A stretch of 42,820 bases of DNA, from contig JAHBSF010000045.1 in the NCBI GenBank assembly GCA_019639255.1, forward strand, positions 1 through 42,820. Reading direction: 5' to 3'. Made by a program: the position numbers and the translations under genes. Source of the DNA: Acidobacteriota bacterium (GTDB lineage Bacteria; Acidobacteriota; Blastocatellia; RBC074). Positions 1 to 7,912 of the stretch are shown piece by piece. Within the stretch, counting starts at the first letter, position 1, and the number at the start of each line of letters is the position of its first letter. The notes below the pieces were generated by a model, which was given only the letters and a program-made list of their open reading frames with translations, searched no databases and had not been told where the DNA came from.

Positions 1-20
1 TAAAAGCTCCGAAGGGGCGG

Positions 21-119
21 AAGAGAGATAACGCAACATTCGAAATAAAACGAAAATTACGGAAATGCTGAAGATTTCCGCCTGTTCCGTCTTATCTCGT
101 CTGTTTCGTCATCTCTCTT
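21..119. repeat. Dispersed ~100-bp palindrome, copy A
   Basis: Near-perfect inverted repeat running from AAGAGAGATAAC to its complement ending TCTCTCTT. The left arm is almost free of T and the right arm almost free of A. It belongs to the family seen again near 3.4, 5.4, 12.0, 16.2-16.5 and 40.6 kb. The first gene starts about 20 bp downstream, so this copy lies in its 5' leader. It encodes nothing convincing. Confidence 0.85.
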
Positions 120-138
120 CCGTTGCAACTTCAAACGG

Positions 139-1308
139 ATGTTTTCCACTCGCTTACGCTGGGATCTCGAAACCAATCGGCTCTCGCGTCTGATTGGGAA
201 GAAGAAAAGCGCGGGCGCGCCAGTGCTCGACCTCACCGAATCCAATCCCACCCGCGCCGGATTCAGTTATCCGGAAGATGCAACACTACAGCCTCTCGAA
301 CACACATCCGCGCTGCGCTATGAACCCACGCCGCGAGGACTTCCTGATGCACGCCGCGCCGTAGCGCGTTACTATTCAGAGCGCAATTGCGAAATAGATC
401 CCGACCGCCTGCACCTGACCGCAAGCACGAGCGAAGCCTATGCGTGGCTGTTCAAACTGCTTTGCAATGACGGCGATTCGGTGATAGCGCCGCAGCCGAG
501 CTATCCGCTGCTGGATTTCCTGGCCGCTTTGGAGGGGGTTCGCCTGCGGCATTACGCCCTCGATTATGTACACCTGCGCGGCTGGCGAATAGACTTCGAC
601 TCGTTGCGTCAGGCGCTGGATGAACGCACCCGCGCGGTTATCGTAGTCAATCCGAACAATCCTACGGGTTCGTATCTGCACCCGGAGGATGCCGCCGCGC
701 TGTCTGCATTGTGTGCTGAACGCGGCATTGCCGTAATTGCGGACGAGGTTTTCGGGGATTACGCGCGGCGGGGGAAGAAAGGCTGCAGCGTATCGCTTGC
801 CGGCAGCAGTGCGGCGCTGACTTTCGTACTGAGCGGTCTGTCAAAAGTTGCGGCGCTGCCGCAGATGAAACTCGGGTGGATTGTAACAAGCGGGCCGGAG
901 GAGGTTGTGTGCGAGGCGATGGAACGCCTCGATCTGATTGCGGACACATATCTGTCGGTAAGCGCGCCCATACAGGCCGCAGCGGGTATCTGGCTGGAAA
1001 TGCGCGCGGGGATTCAGTCGCAGATTATGGCGCGCGTCGAGTCGAATCTGGATACCCTTGCATCTGCGGTCGAGGATACATCGTGCCGGTTGCTGGAGTC
1101 CGATGGGGGGTGGTATGCCACCCTGGAAGTTCCGCGCAATGCCTCAGAAGAAGAACTTGTGTTGACGCTGCTGGATGAGGAGGATGTGCTTGTTCATCCG
1201 GGATATTTTTTTGATTTCGCGCGTGAAGCGTTTCTGGTTATCAGCCTGATTGCACCGGAACCCGTCTTTTGCGAAGCCATCGACAGACTGTTGCGGCGTG
1301 CAGGATGA
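139..1308 (+). CDS. Pyridoxal-phosphate aminotransferase, class I/II
   Basis: A 389-residue fold-type I aminotransferase. The family signatures are present in order: a substrate-entry segment with SNPTRAGF (35-42), NPNNPTG (171-177), the PLP-binding Asp in ADEVF (D202) and the Schiff-base lysine in SGLSK (K236). Where many relatives have an Arg of the R-x-G-W motif, this one has Lys (KLGW, 244-247). It should transfer an amino group between an amino acid and a 2-oxo acid in the cytoplasm; the substrate cannot be read from these motifs. The ATG at 139 gives the usual N-terminus of this subfamily. No strong ribosome-binding site is visible and a palindromic repeat ends about 20 bp upstream. It stands alone, with a metallohydrolase about 70 bp downstream. 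Confidence 0.88.
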   Translation: MFSTRLRWDLETNRLSRLIGKKKSAGAPVLDLTESNPTRAGFSYPEDATLQPLEHTSALRYEPTPRGLPDARRAVARYYSERNCEIDPDRLHLTASTSEAYAWLFKLLCNDGDSVIAPQPSYPLLDFLAALEGVRLRHYALDYVHLRGWRIDFDSLRQALDERTRAVIVVNPNNPTGSYLHPEDAAALSALCAERGIAVIADEVFGDYARRGKKGCSVSLAGSSAALTFVLSGLSKVAALPQMKLGWIVTSGPEEVVCEAMERLDLIADTYLSVSAPIQAAAGIWLEMRAGIQSQIMARVESNLDTLASAVEDTSCRLLESDGGWYATLEVPRNASEEELVLTLLDEEDVLVHPGYFFDFAREAFLVISLIAPEPVFCEAIDRLLRRAG

Positions 1309-1377
1309 ACCCGCAGTTTGATTTCATTAAGCGGGGTTGGAAATAAAAATTCAGTCAACTTACGCAAGGAGAATACA

Positions 1378-2106
1378 ATGGCGGTCACAAACACTCAGTC
1401 GGGGACGAACGTACACGAAGTTGCAGACGGAATTTATCGCATCAATACGCCGGTACGGATAGAAGGCGCCGGTGAATTTTCCTTCAATCAATACCTGATC
1501 GTGGATGACGAACCGCTGCTGTTTCACACAGGTCCGCGGAAAATGTTTCCGCTGGTATACGAGGCGGTAAATACCGTCATTCCAGCCGAGAGTCTTCGTT
1601 ACATAGGACTCTCGCACGTGGAAGCCGACGAATGCGGCTCGCTCAACGAATGGCTGGCCGTTGCCCCGCACTCCGCGCCGTTGTGCGGCATGATTGCAGG
1701 TATGGTGTCGATAAGCGATCTGGCCGACCGCGCACCGCGCGCGCTGCGGGACGGCGAACGTCTCCTTCTCGGGAAACACGGCGTAACGTGGCTCGATGCG
1801 CCGCACGTGCCTCACGGCTGGGAATGCGGGTTTCTTTTTGAGGAAAGTACATCCACTCTCATGTGCGGGGATCTGTTTACGCAGCCGGGCGACGGGCTTC
1901 AGGCGCTTACAGAAGCCGATATACTCGGACCAAGCGATGCATTTCGGCAGGCAATGGATTACTATTCGCACTCGAAAGATACTCGCACCGTGCTTGAAAA
2001 ACTGGCCGGGACAAATCCGGCGACTCTCGCCTGCATGCACGGCAGCGCGTGGAGGGGCGACGGCGCGCAGTTGATCCGGGATCTTGCCGATCTGGTTGCC
2101 GAATAA
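1378..2106 (+). CDS. MBL-fold (flavodiiron-like) metallohydrolase
   Basis: 242 residues, a single metallo-beta-lactamase domain without a flavodoxin or rubredoxin domain. The metal-binding pattern follows the flavodiiron/ODP branch: H80-x-E82-x-D84, a His at 143 or 146, D165 in CGDLF and H221 in CMHGS. The residue after D84 is Glu, where classical MBL enzymes and flavodiiron proteins have His, so one ligand position is changed. The family binds a di-iron centre and acts on oxygen, NO or related small molecules; the reaction here is unknown. The start is fixed by AAGGAG at 1366-1371, six bases before the ATG; an in-frame upstream extension to 1318 lacks such a site. Cytoplasmic, no signal peptide. 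Confidence 0.85.
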   Translation: MAVTNTQSGTNVHEVADGIYRINTPVRIEGAGEFSFNQYLIVDDEPLLFHTGPRKMFPLVYEAVNTVIPAESLRYIGLSHVEADECGSLNEWLAVAPHSAPLCGMIAGMVSISDLADRAPRALRDGERLLLGKHGVTWLDAPHVPHGWECGFLFEESTSTLMCGDLFTQPGDGLQALTEADILGPSDAFRQAMDYYSHSKDTRTVLEKLAGTNPATLACMHGSAWRGDGAQLIRDLADLVAE

Positions 2107-2198
2107 CGGCAAGTGAAACCGCGGAACACCCAGAAATAAGGCGCGGGAACAGCAAGAATCCGGATGTACTTCTCTGTAATTACTTGTCGAGGCTGCAT

Positions 2199-2807
2199 AT
2201 GAATCATGGAGTTTCCGCCGGACGCTGGATGCGGGCTACCTGGGCGGGGTGGTTGATCGGCATTCCCATAACCATCCTGCTTGCAATTGCAGGTGAAGCG
2301 GTGGGCGGCGGCGGGTTGCAGTTTCTCGTAGGCGCGGGGATGGGCGCCGGTGTCGGATTGATGCAGGGCCGAATCATCAAAGGAGTAACTGGAGAATCCG
2401 TGCGCTGGTTGTTGTCCTCGATGATCGGCCTGTCGATTCCATTCCTGTTTACCGATGTCGCGAGGCTGGCGGTGTGGGATATACCCTATTCGCTTTATGT
2501 CTGCATTCTGGTGGGCGGTCTTATAGTCGGCGTATGGCAGGCGCGGATTCTGCGTCCGTATTTCGGCAATTCTGGAGCGTGGACGGCAGCCTGCGCGCTG
2601 GGCTGGTCCCTGGCTGCAGGATCGGCTGCGGTCTCCGATTTACTGTTTCAGTCGAAGTCGATGCGCGGAATCCCGGGCGCACTTGCATATCTTGGGGTTA
2701 TAGCGGCAGGGGGATTGATACTTGGTGCGGTGACCGGAGTGGTAATAGCCAGGTTAACCCGCCACCCGGGCATGGAAGACAACGGAACACTCCATACACC
2801 AAATTAA
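2199..2807 (+). CDS. Polytopic membrane protein of unknown function
   Basis: 202 residues, mostly hydrophobic, with about five or six membrane segments (roughly 16-36, 38-55, 70-88, 96-115, 127-148 and 165-190) and glycine-rich helices such as GGGGLQFLVGAGMGAG. I do not recognise a family. The pattern resembles small Gly-rich membrane proteins of soil bacteria that lack catalytic motifs. The ATG at 2199 is preferred over the in-frame start at 2049 because the upstream extension is charged, overlaps the previous gene and does not look coding. It is convergent with the coiled-coil gene that ends 25 bp downstream. Confidence 0.65.
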   Translation: MNHGVSAGRWMRATWAGWLIGIPITILLAIAGEAVGGGGLQFLVGAGMGAGVGLMQGRIIKGVTGESVRWLLSSMIGLSIPFLFTDVARLAVWDIPYSLYVCILVGGLIVGVWQARILRPYFGNSGAWTAACALGWSLAAGSAAVSDLLFQSKSMRGIPGALAYLGVIAAGGLILGAVTGVVIARLTRHPGMEDNGTLHTPN

Positions 2808-2832
2808 AACGGAATTCGCTGAGAATCCGCCT

Positions 2833-3240
2833 TTACGGCCGCCGCCGCACGGGTTGTTCCGGTTTGGATTTTGATTTTTCTTCTCCCGTTCCCTCGCCGG
2901 TTGCGCCTTCCTTCGCACCTTTTTCGGCAAGCGTATCGATTTGTTTGCGAAGCGCGAGCAGGTGTTGTTGAAGGGCGATTATCTGCTGTTCCTGAGAAAG
3001 CTGGCGGCTTTGCAGTTCGAGCACCGATTCGGTAAGGGCAACCGGAGGATTTGAACTCTGAAGGCCTGACATGCGCTGTTGGCTTTCCACTACATCGACG
3101 CGGCTTTGCAACTGATCGAGCCGCCTTTCGATTGCCATAAGCCTGAACTCCAGGTTTTGCACCGCGGATTCGGGCCTGAGCGCTGCTGGTGCGAGAGCCG
3201 CCAGCAGCAGCGATGCGGCGTAAAATGGCGCGTATTTCAT
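2833..3240 (-). CDS. Exported coiled-coil protein, function unknown
   Basis: 135 residues. An N-terminal signal peptide (about 1-20, ending near APAALRP) is followed by a long heptad-rich stretch (about 28-105) broken once by a Ser/Pro/Asn linker around 65-72, then a Gly/Glu/Lys-rich low-complexity tail ending VRRRP. This is the profile of a periplasmic trimeric or dimeric coiled coil, such as a YbgF-like N-terminus without its TPR domain; no enzyme motif is present. The start is set by AGGAG(A) just upstream on the minus strand (about 3244-3249). Reading further upstream in frame would translate palindromic repeat copy B, so the longer form is not credible. Confidence 0.7.
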   Translation of the reverse strand: MKYAPFYAASLLLAALAPAALRPESAVQNLEFRLMAIERRLDQLQSRVDVVESQQRMSGLQSSNPPVALTESVLELQSRQLSQEQQIIALQQHLLALRKQIDTLAEKGAKEGATGEGTGEEKSKSKPEQPVRRRP

Positions 3241-3340
3241 ACTTCTCCTATTCGCAGCATTGAGGGAACATTGATTTCGTCGCAAGTATAACATTACTCT
3301 TGCTGCTGGATCGGGATATACGACATTGAGACATAAATCA

Positions 3341-3435
3341 GAGATAACAGAACAAACGAAAATAGACGAAACAAACGGAAAAACTCGGCTTTTCCGTGAT
3401 TTCCGTCTTATTTCGTTTGTTCCGTTATCTCTCTT
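3341..3435. repeat. Dispersed ~100-bp palindrome, copy B
   Basis: Left arm GAGATAACAGAACAAACG and right arm CGTTTGTTCCGTTATCTCTC form a long hairpin of the same family as copy A. It lies between two divergent genes (the coiled-coil protein and the methyltransferase), so it occupies the promoter or leader region of at least one. In one frame its right arm reads as a hydrophobic peptide continuous with the methyltransferase gene. Confidence 0.85.
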
Positions 3436-3442
3436 GAGTCTT

Positions 3443-4141
3443 ATGCTGTATACCAATCCCGTGTGGATCGGTTTGGGTGCGCAAACGCAGGAAACATCCG
3501 GCTACGAACAGCGCAGCCGCCACGATCCGGACGGTATCGGCCGGTTTTATTTCGGACGCGAAATCGCCCGCGTAATGGGTCACGAGGGCGCGGGATGGCT
3601 TGAGCGACCCGATCGCGAAGAATCGGAAATGCCCGACGAGGTGGTTGCCCAAATGGAGCTTCGCCCGACCGACACAGTCGCCGACATCGGCGCGGGAACC
3701 GGTTATTTCACTTTTCGCATCAGCCGCCGGGTTCCACAGGGCAAGGTTTACGCCGTAGACATTCAGCCCGAAATGCTGGCAATCGTAGCTGAGCGCCGCA
3801 AACAACTCGGCCTGAACAACGTCCTTACAGTGCTCGGTACGGATCGGGATGTGCGGCTTCCCGATGATTCTATAGATGCAGTACTGATGGTGGATGCATA
3901 TCACGAATTCGCCTGGCCGCGCGAAATGATGGCGAGCATTCACCGCAGCCTGCGTCCCGGAGGTCGCGTAATTCTCGTTGAATATCGCGGCGAAGATCCC
4001 GCAGTGCCGATAAAACGACTCCACAAGATGACCGTAGCGCAGGCGCGGCGCGAGCTTGAAGCCGCCGGTTTTGCCTGGAAACAGACCAAATCCTTCCTGC
4101 CGTACCAGCATTTCATCGTCTTCGTAAAAGAAAAGAAATAG
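3443..4141 (+). CDS. Class I SAM-dependent methyltransferase
   Basis: 232 residues from this start. Rossmann methyltransferase core: motif I DIGAGTGYFT (81-90), acidic motif II ending in D106 (VYAVD), motif III around DAVLMVDAYHEF and the post-core RPGGRVILVEY. It resembles the exported methyltransferases of Acidobacteriota and Proteobacteria whose N-terminus carries a signal sequence and a DxxxRxxW-like lead-in. The acceptor substrate is unknown. Start choice is uncertain: ATG 3443 lies 8 bp after repeat copy B, while an open frame from TTG 3326 runs through the repeat and would add a hydrophobic segment (reading [12 protein letters not shown]) that could act as a signal peptide. Confidence 0.82.
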   Translation: MLYTNPVWIGLGAQTQETSGYEQRSRHDPDGIGRFYFGREIARVMGHEGAGWLERPDREESEMPDEVVAQMELRPTDTVADIGAGTGYFTFRISRRVPQGKVYAVDIQPEMLAIVAERRKQLGLNNVLTVLGTDRDVRLPDDSIDAVLMVDAYHEFAWPREMMASIHRSLRPGGRVILVEYRGEDPAVPIKRLHKMTVAQARRELEAAGFAWKQTKSFLPYQHFIVFVKEKK

Positions 4142-4211
4142 CCATCTAAACCGGATCGAGTGTGCGGTGTTTTCGTCCCTGCGATCTGCTGAATTGCCCG
4201 GTGCGCGAGGC

Positions 4212-4234
4212 TTTCTGCAGATTTGAAGCAGAAA
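4212..4234. promoter_or_regulatory. Short hairpin upstream of ada
   Basis: TTTCTGC (4212-4218) and GCAGAAA (4228-4234) are exact inverted repeats with a 9-base loop, followed by a short A-run. It could be a weak terminator of the methyltransferase gene or an operator for the ada promoter. No textbook Ada box is obvious in the 175-bp gap, and nothing else there is recognisable. Confidence 0.3.
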
Positions 4235-4316
4235 AACGGATAGAACCCGGAGGCGGTTATCTGTAGGATATGCGCGTTGACCGACGCTCAGGCGAACTAC
4301 AAAGGAGAGGGAAGCG

Positions 4317-5384
4317 ATGAGAACCGGAACGCAAACCGCGGTATACACAACTGACGAGGATGGAATGTGGGGGGCAATCGAACGTCGGGATGCGCATTTC
4401 GACGGTCAGTTCTTTTTTGCCGTGCGTTCAACGCAAATCTATTGCCGCCCGTCGTGTCCTTCGCGGCGACCGAGGCGCGATCGGGTGGCGTTTTACAAAA
4501 CGGCTGCGGCGGCCGAAGTTGACGGATTTCGCGCGTGCAAACGGTGCAGGCCCGCAGAATTTGCTACGGATGCGGAAATCGTGCAACGCGCGTGTCGATT
4601 GATAGACCACACTGACGACGAACGAATTTCATTGAGCGATATCTGTGCACAACTCGAAACAGGTGATTCGCAACTGCACAGGGCATTCAAACGAATTCTG
4701 GGCGTTACTCCACGGCAGTATGCGGCGGCAAGGCGCCTGGAAAAATTCAAGAACTTTGTGAGGGAGGGAGCATCGGTGACGGATTCGATTTACGAAGCAG
4801 GTTACGGTTCAAGCAGCCGTTTGTATGAAAACGCGGCGGTGCGGTTGGGAATGACCCCTGCCGTGTACAGGAGCGGTGGACAGGGGGTGAAGATTGTATA
4901 TACCGTTGGGGAATCGCCGCTTGGCAGATTGCTGATCGCAGCAACCGAGCGCGGGCTCTGTTCGGTCGCTTTCGGCGACGACGACTCGCAGCTTTATGAT
5001 GCGCTCGAACGGGAATTTCCTGCCGCAGAAATCACGCGAAATGATGCTGCAATGAAGGACTGGATCACGGCTATCACCGCTCGTATCGAGGGGCGCAGCG
5101 GCAGCGAGAATCTCCCACTCGATGTGCGCGCTACTGCCTTTCAACAGCGCGTGTGGGAGGAGTTGCGAAGGATACCGTTCGGCGAGACCCGGTCGTATGC
5201 AGATCTTGCCGGGGCGATCGGGCGTCCTCACGCGGTGCGGGCCGTAGCGCGCGCGTGCGCATCGAACCCGGTTGCCGTAGTAAATCCCTGCCATCGCATC
5301 GTTCGGTCGGACGGAGAATTGGGCGGGTATCGCTGGGGCGTGGAGCGCAAACGCAAACTTCTCGAATCCGAAAAGAGAAGATAA
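4317..5384 (+). CDS. ada: Bifunctional Ada: transcriptional activator and methyltransferase
   Basis: 355 residues with the complete E. coli Ada layout. The N-terminal zinc domain carries C43, C47, C74 and C77 and repairs methylphosphotriesters while sensing damage. An AraC-type helix-turn-helix region spans about 83-185 (DICAQL, GVTPRQY, GYGSSSRLYENA, GMTPAVYRSGG). The C-terminal O6-methylguanine methyltransferase domain (about 190-355) carries NPCHR (323-327), acceptor C325, and the downstream GGYRWG loop. Alkylated DNA turns the protein into an activator of its own gene. AAAGGAGAGG (4301-4310) sits six bases before the ATG. The TAA stop is contributed by the GATAAC at the edge of repeat copy C, directly after a Lys/Arg-rich tail. 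Confidence 0.95.
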   Translation: MRTGTQTAVYTTDEDGMWGAIERRDAHFDGQFFFAVRSTQIYCRPSCPSRRPRRDRVAFYKTAAAAEVDGFRACKRCRPAEFATDAEIVQRACRLIDHTDDERISLSDICAQLETGDSQLHRAFKRILGVTPRQYAAARRLEKFKNFVREGASVTDSIYEAGYGSSSRLYENAAVRLGMTPAVYRSGGQGVKIVYTVGESPLGRLLIAATERGLCSVAFGDDDSQLYDALEREFPAAEITRNDAAMKDWITAITARIEGRSGSENLPLDVRATAFQQRVWEELRRIPFGETRSYADLAGAIGRPHAVRAVARACASNPVAVVNPCHRIVRSDGELGGYRWGVERKRKLLESEKRR

Positions 5385-5493
5385 CGGAACAAACGAAAAT
5401 ATACGGAACAAACGGAAATAGACGAAAAACAGCGAAATCGTAAAACTTTCCGTCTGTTCCGTATCATTTCGTTTGTTCCGTTATCTTCTTTTT
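5371..5493. repeat. Dispersed palindrome, copy C (long form)
   Basis: The same family as copies A and B but with an extra internal unit: the left arm has four CGRAA-type units before the loop. Outer ends are AAGAGAAGATAACGG and CCGTTATCTTCTTTTT. It starts inside the last codons of ada and supplies its stop codon, then lies in the leader of the phosphoesterase gene. Confidence 0.85.
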
Positions 5494-5638
5494 CCCCGAT
5501 TTTTTTGTTGCCTGGCCATTCCCGCCTGATGCATAATTCTCCCGTCTTTGTAGTAACCACAACCGATACCACAGATTCGATATTCGCTGCTCCGGAACTT
5601 CGGTTCCGCTCCGGGTGCGTTTTGGAGGGAGAGAGTGT

Positions 5639-6523
5639 ATGGCAAATGCGGGGCGAGGGCTGCTTTCCCGTCGTCAGGCGCTGATTTCACTCGGAGCCGC
5701 TGCGGCCGGTACGCTGATACGGCCGGTTGCGGTTTGCGGCGTTGCGCCGGTACGCGACACGCTGCGGTTTGCGGTAATTGGCGATTGGGGTACGGGGAGC
5801 GACGATTGTTCGGGTATCCCCTCGCAGATGGCTGCAGCGCACCGCACCAGGCCGTTTGAATTCGTTCTCACCGCCGGCGACAACATCTATCCCGACGGCA
5901 GCGGCAGGCATTTCGTCAAGAAGTTTGAAGAACCCTACTCAGCACTCATACGCGAAAGGCTGAAGTTTTACGCCGCGCTCGGCAATCACGACGTAGCAAA
6001 CGGCCGCAGGGATCAGTGCCAATACCCGCATTTCAATATGGGGGGGCGTTGTTACTACAAATTATCGAAGGGCGATGGTCTCGCCGACATCTTCATGCTC
6101 GACACGACGGATTTCAACGCCGGGCAGATGGGATGGTTCGAATCGGAATTAAGGGCTTCACGTGCGCGATGGAAGCTTGCAGTCTTTCATCATCCCCTGT
6201 ACTCATCGGGCCGCGCGCACGGCTCATCTCTGAAATTGCGCAAACAGATCGAACCGCTGTTGGTTCGTTACGGCGTAAAGGCGGTATTTTCAGGCCACGA
6301 TCATATATATGAGCGGGTGACTCCACAGCAGGGCGTGCAGCATTTCGTAACCGGCGCGGGCGGAAAAGTGCGCCGCGGAAACGTAAACCTGCGCAGCCCG
6401 TTTCGCGCCGCAAGCTACGACCTCGACAATCACTTTATGCAGATCGAACTCGACGATCGCGAAATACGCTTTCAGGCCCTGTGCGAAACCGGCAAGATCA
6501 TAGACAGCGGTACAATCTTCTGA
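5639..6523 (+). CDS. Tat-exported metallophosphoesterase, acid-phosphatase type
   Basis: 294 residues. The N-terminus has a twin-arginine signal (SRRQALISLGAAAAG, about 10-24). The purple-acid-phosphatase metal motifs follow in order: IGDWG (D49), AGDNIYPDG (D81, N82), GNHD (115-118), FHHPLYSSGR and SGHDHIYER. The enzyme should hydrolyse phosphate monoesters outside the cytoplasm with a two-metal centre, resembling tartrate-resistant (type 5) acid phosphatases. GGAGG at 5624-5628 supports the ATG at 5639; an upstream GTG at 5615 would overlap that site and is rejected. It is convergent with the epimerase gene downstream. Confidence 0.9.
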   Translation: MANAGRGLLSRRQALISLGAAAAGTLIRPVAVCGVAPVRDTLRFAVIGDWGTGSDDCSGIPSQMAAAHRTRPFEFVLTAGDNIYPDGSGRHFVKKFEEPYSALIRERLKFYAALGNHDVANGRRDQCQYPHFNMGGRCYYKLSKGDGLADIFMLDTTDFNAGQMGWFESELRASRARWKLAVFHHPLYSSGRAHGSSLKLRKQIEPLLVRYGVKAVFSGHDHIYERVTPQQGVQHFVTGAGGKVRRGNVNLRSPFRAASYDLDNHFMQIELDDREIRFQALCETGKIIDSGTIF

Positions 6524-6569
6524 CTTAAATTAGCGATTTCTGCAGCTTTCCGCGCATTGCGCGTTCTCA

Positions 6570-7718
6570 TCATTTTGTCTGGGCGGAAAAGCGATAGACC
6601 GTTGTAGAACGGTATCGTGCGCCCTTCTTCAACACAGTAGAAGGGAATTCGGGTTTGTTCGGCGAATCGGGGAAATGCTGGGTTTCGAGGCAGAAGCCCG
6701 AACGCTTTTTGTAAACCGCGCCGCCCTTGCCCTTCAAACTGCCGTCGAGAAAGTTTCCGGTGTAGAACTGCACCCCAGGTTTCGTAGTCCACACCTCCAT
6801 CACGCGGCCCGTCTCCGGTTCGGTTACGCGCGCCGCCTGCGTCAAATCACTGTTTTTCCTGTTTATTACAAAATTGTGGTCGTAGCCGCCCCCGAGTTTT
6901 AACTGTTCGTCGTCCTGATCGATGCGCGCGCCGATTGCTACAGGCGAGGTGAAGTCCAACGCCGTACCCCTGACGCTGCGCAATTCGCCGGTCGGGATCA
7001 GCCCTGCATCGACGGGTGTGAAGCGATCCGCATTGATCTGCATCACGTGCGACAGAATGTCCGGCGCGCCCGAGAGATTGAAGTATGAATGGTGCGTGAG
7101 ATTCACGACCGTATCTCGATCGGTCGTAGCCGAGTAGTCTATGCGCAGTGCGTGATCGTCGGTCCAGGTATAGGTAATCGTCGTCGACAGATTGCCCGGA
7201 TATCCTTCCTCGCCGTCCCGGCTCAGATACGAAAGAACAAGGGCGACCCCGTTGCCGGTGGATGACGGTTTTGCCTTCCAGACGGCTTTGTCGAACCCTC
7301 TGATGCCGCCGTGCAGCGAGTTTTCACCGTTATTTGCGGCAAGTTTGTATTCGACCCCGTTCAATGTAAATCGTGCTTTGCCGATACGGTTGCCGTAGCG
7401 GCCCACGATGGCGCCGAAAAACGGATGTCCTTTCAAATAATCATCGAGTTTATCGAACCCTAGTACAACATCTCCGAGATTTCCGTTACGATCCGGGGTC
7501 TTTAAGGAAACCACGATTCCGCCGTAATTGATGATCCTGACCTCGCCGCCGCGTGCATTGGTCAGAGTATAAAGATCTACGACCTGTCCATCCGGCATCT
7601 TCCCGAATAGCTCTTTGCGCCACCTGCCTTTGGCTTCAGCGCCGAAGCTTCCGAAAATCGCAGTAAAAGCTGCCGGCAGAATTACTGCGAGCAGGATTCC
7701 AAACACCTTGATCGTCAT
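6570..7718 (-). CDS. galM: Aldose 1-epimerase (mutarotase), exported
   Basis: 382 residues. A signal peptide (about 1-30, ending AEAKG) precedes a full GalM beta-sandwich. Recognisable elements are NYGGIVVSL, VGRYGNRIGKARF, the catalytic-His region ENSLHGGIRGFDKAVW, NLTHHSYFNLSG, YDHNFVI and the C-terminal catalytic Glu region FCLETQHFPDSPN. It interconverts alpha and beta anomers of galactose, glucose or similar aldoses, here outside the cytoplasm. AGGAG (7727-7731 on the plus strand) lies eight bases before the ATG. It is codirectional with galK and galT upstream, but a repeat-filled gap of about 190 bp separates it from them, so it may have its own promoter. Confidence 0.93.
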   Translation of the reverse strand: MTIKVFGILLAVILPAAFTAIFGSFGAEAKGRWRKELFGKMPDGQVVDLYTLTNARGGEVRIINYGGIVVSLKTPDRNGNLGDVVLGFDKLDDYLKGHPFFGAIVGRYGNRIGKARFTLNGVEYKLAANNGENSLHGGIRGFDKAVWKAKPSSTGNGVALVLSYLSRDGEEGYPGNLSTTITYTWTDDHALRIDYSATTDRDTVVNLTHHSYFNLSGAPDILSHVMQINADRFTPVDAGLIPTGELRSVRGTALDFTSPVAIGARIDQDDEQLKLGGGYDHNFVINRKNSDLTQAARVTEPETGRVMEVWTTKPGVQFYTGNFLDGSLKGKGGAVYKKRSGFCLETQHFPDSPNKPEFPSTVLKKGARYRSTTVYRFSAQTK

Positions 7719-7753
7719 ATGTCATGCTCCTGATTGTGAGGTTTGCTGTGTGC

Positions 7754-7912
7754 GAAGAAGAAGTGCTGAGTTAGGTGCCTGGGTTGCTCTGAGTGCAAGC
7801 AAATCAGAACTTCAAGTGCCAGACCACTTTGGAATTGGCGGAGTTCTTCCAGAGGTTAATTGCAGCACTCAGCACTCAGCACTCAGCACTTCTTCTTCCA
7901 GCACTCAGCACT
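7754..7912. repeat. CAGCACT tandem repeat within an inverted-repeat element
   Basis: Four tandem copies of CAGCACT (7863-7890), a TCTTCTTC spacer, then two more (7899-7912). An 18-bp stretch at 7754-7771 is the exact reverse complement of 7881-7898, so the segment has the outline of a small mobile (MITE-like) element about 145-160 bp long. Its right end overlaps the galactokinase stop codon. It is unrelated in sequence to the GATAACGG palindromes elsewhere. Confidence 0.7.

Noticed and set aside
4142-4316. Ada box (autoregulatory site) upstream of ada
   Set aside because: Expected A/T-rich box plus GCGCAA-type element could not be matched with confidence; only a small hairpin is reported.
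7863-7912. Possible CRISPR array in the CAGCACT repeats
   Set aside because: Units are 7 bp, tandem without unique spacers of 30-40 bp, and no cas gene is nearby.
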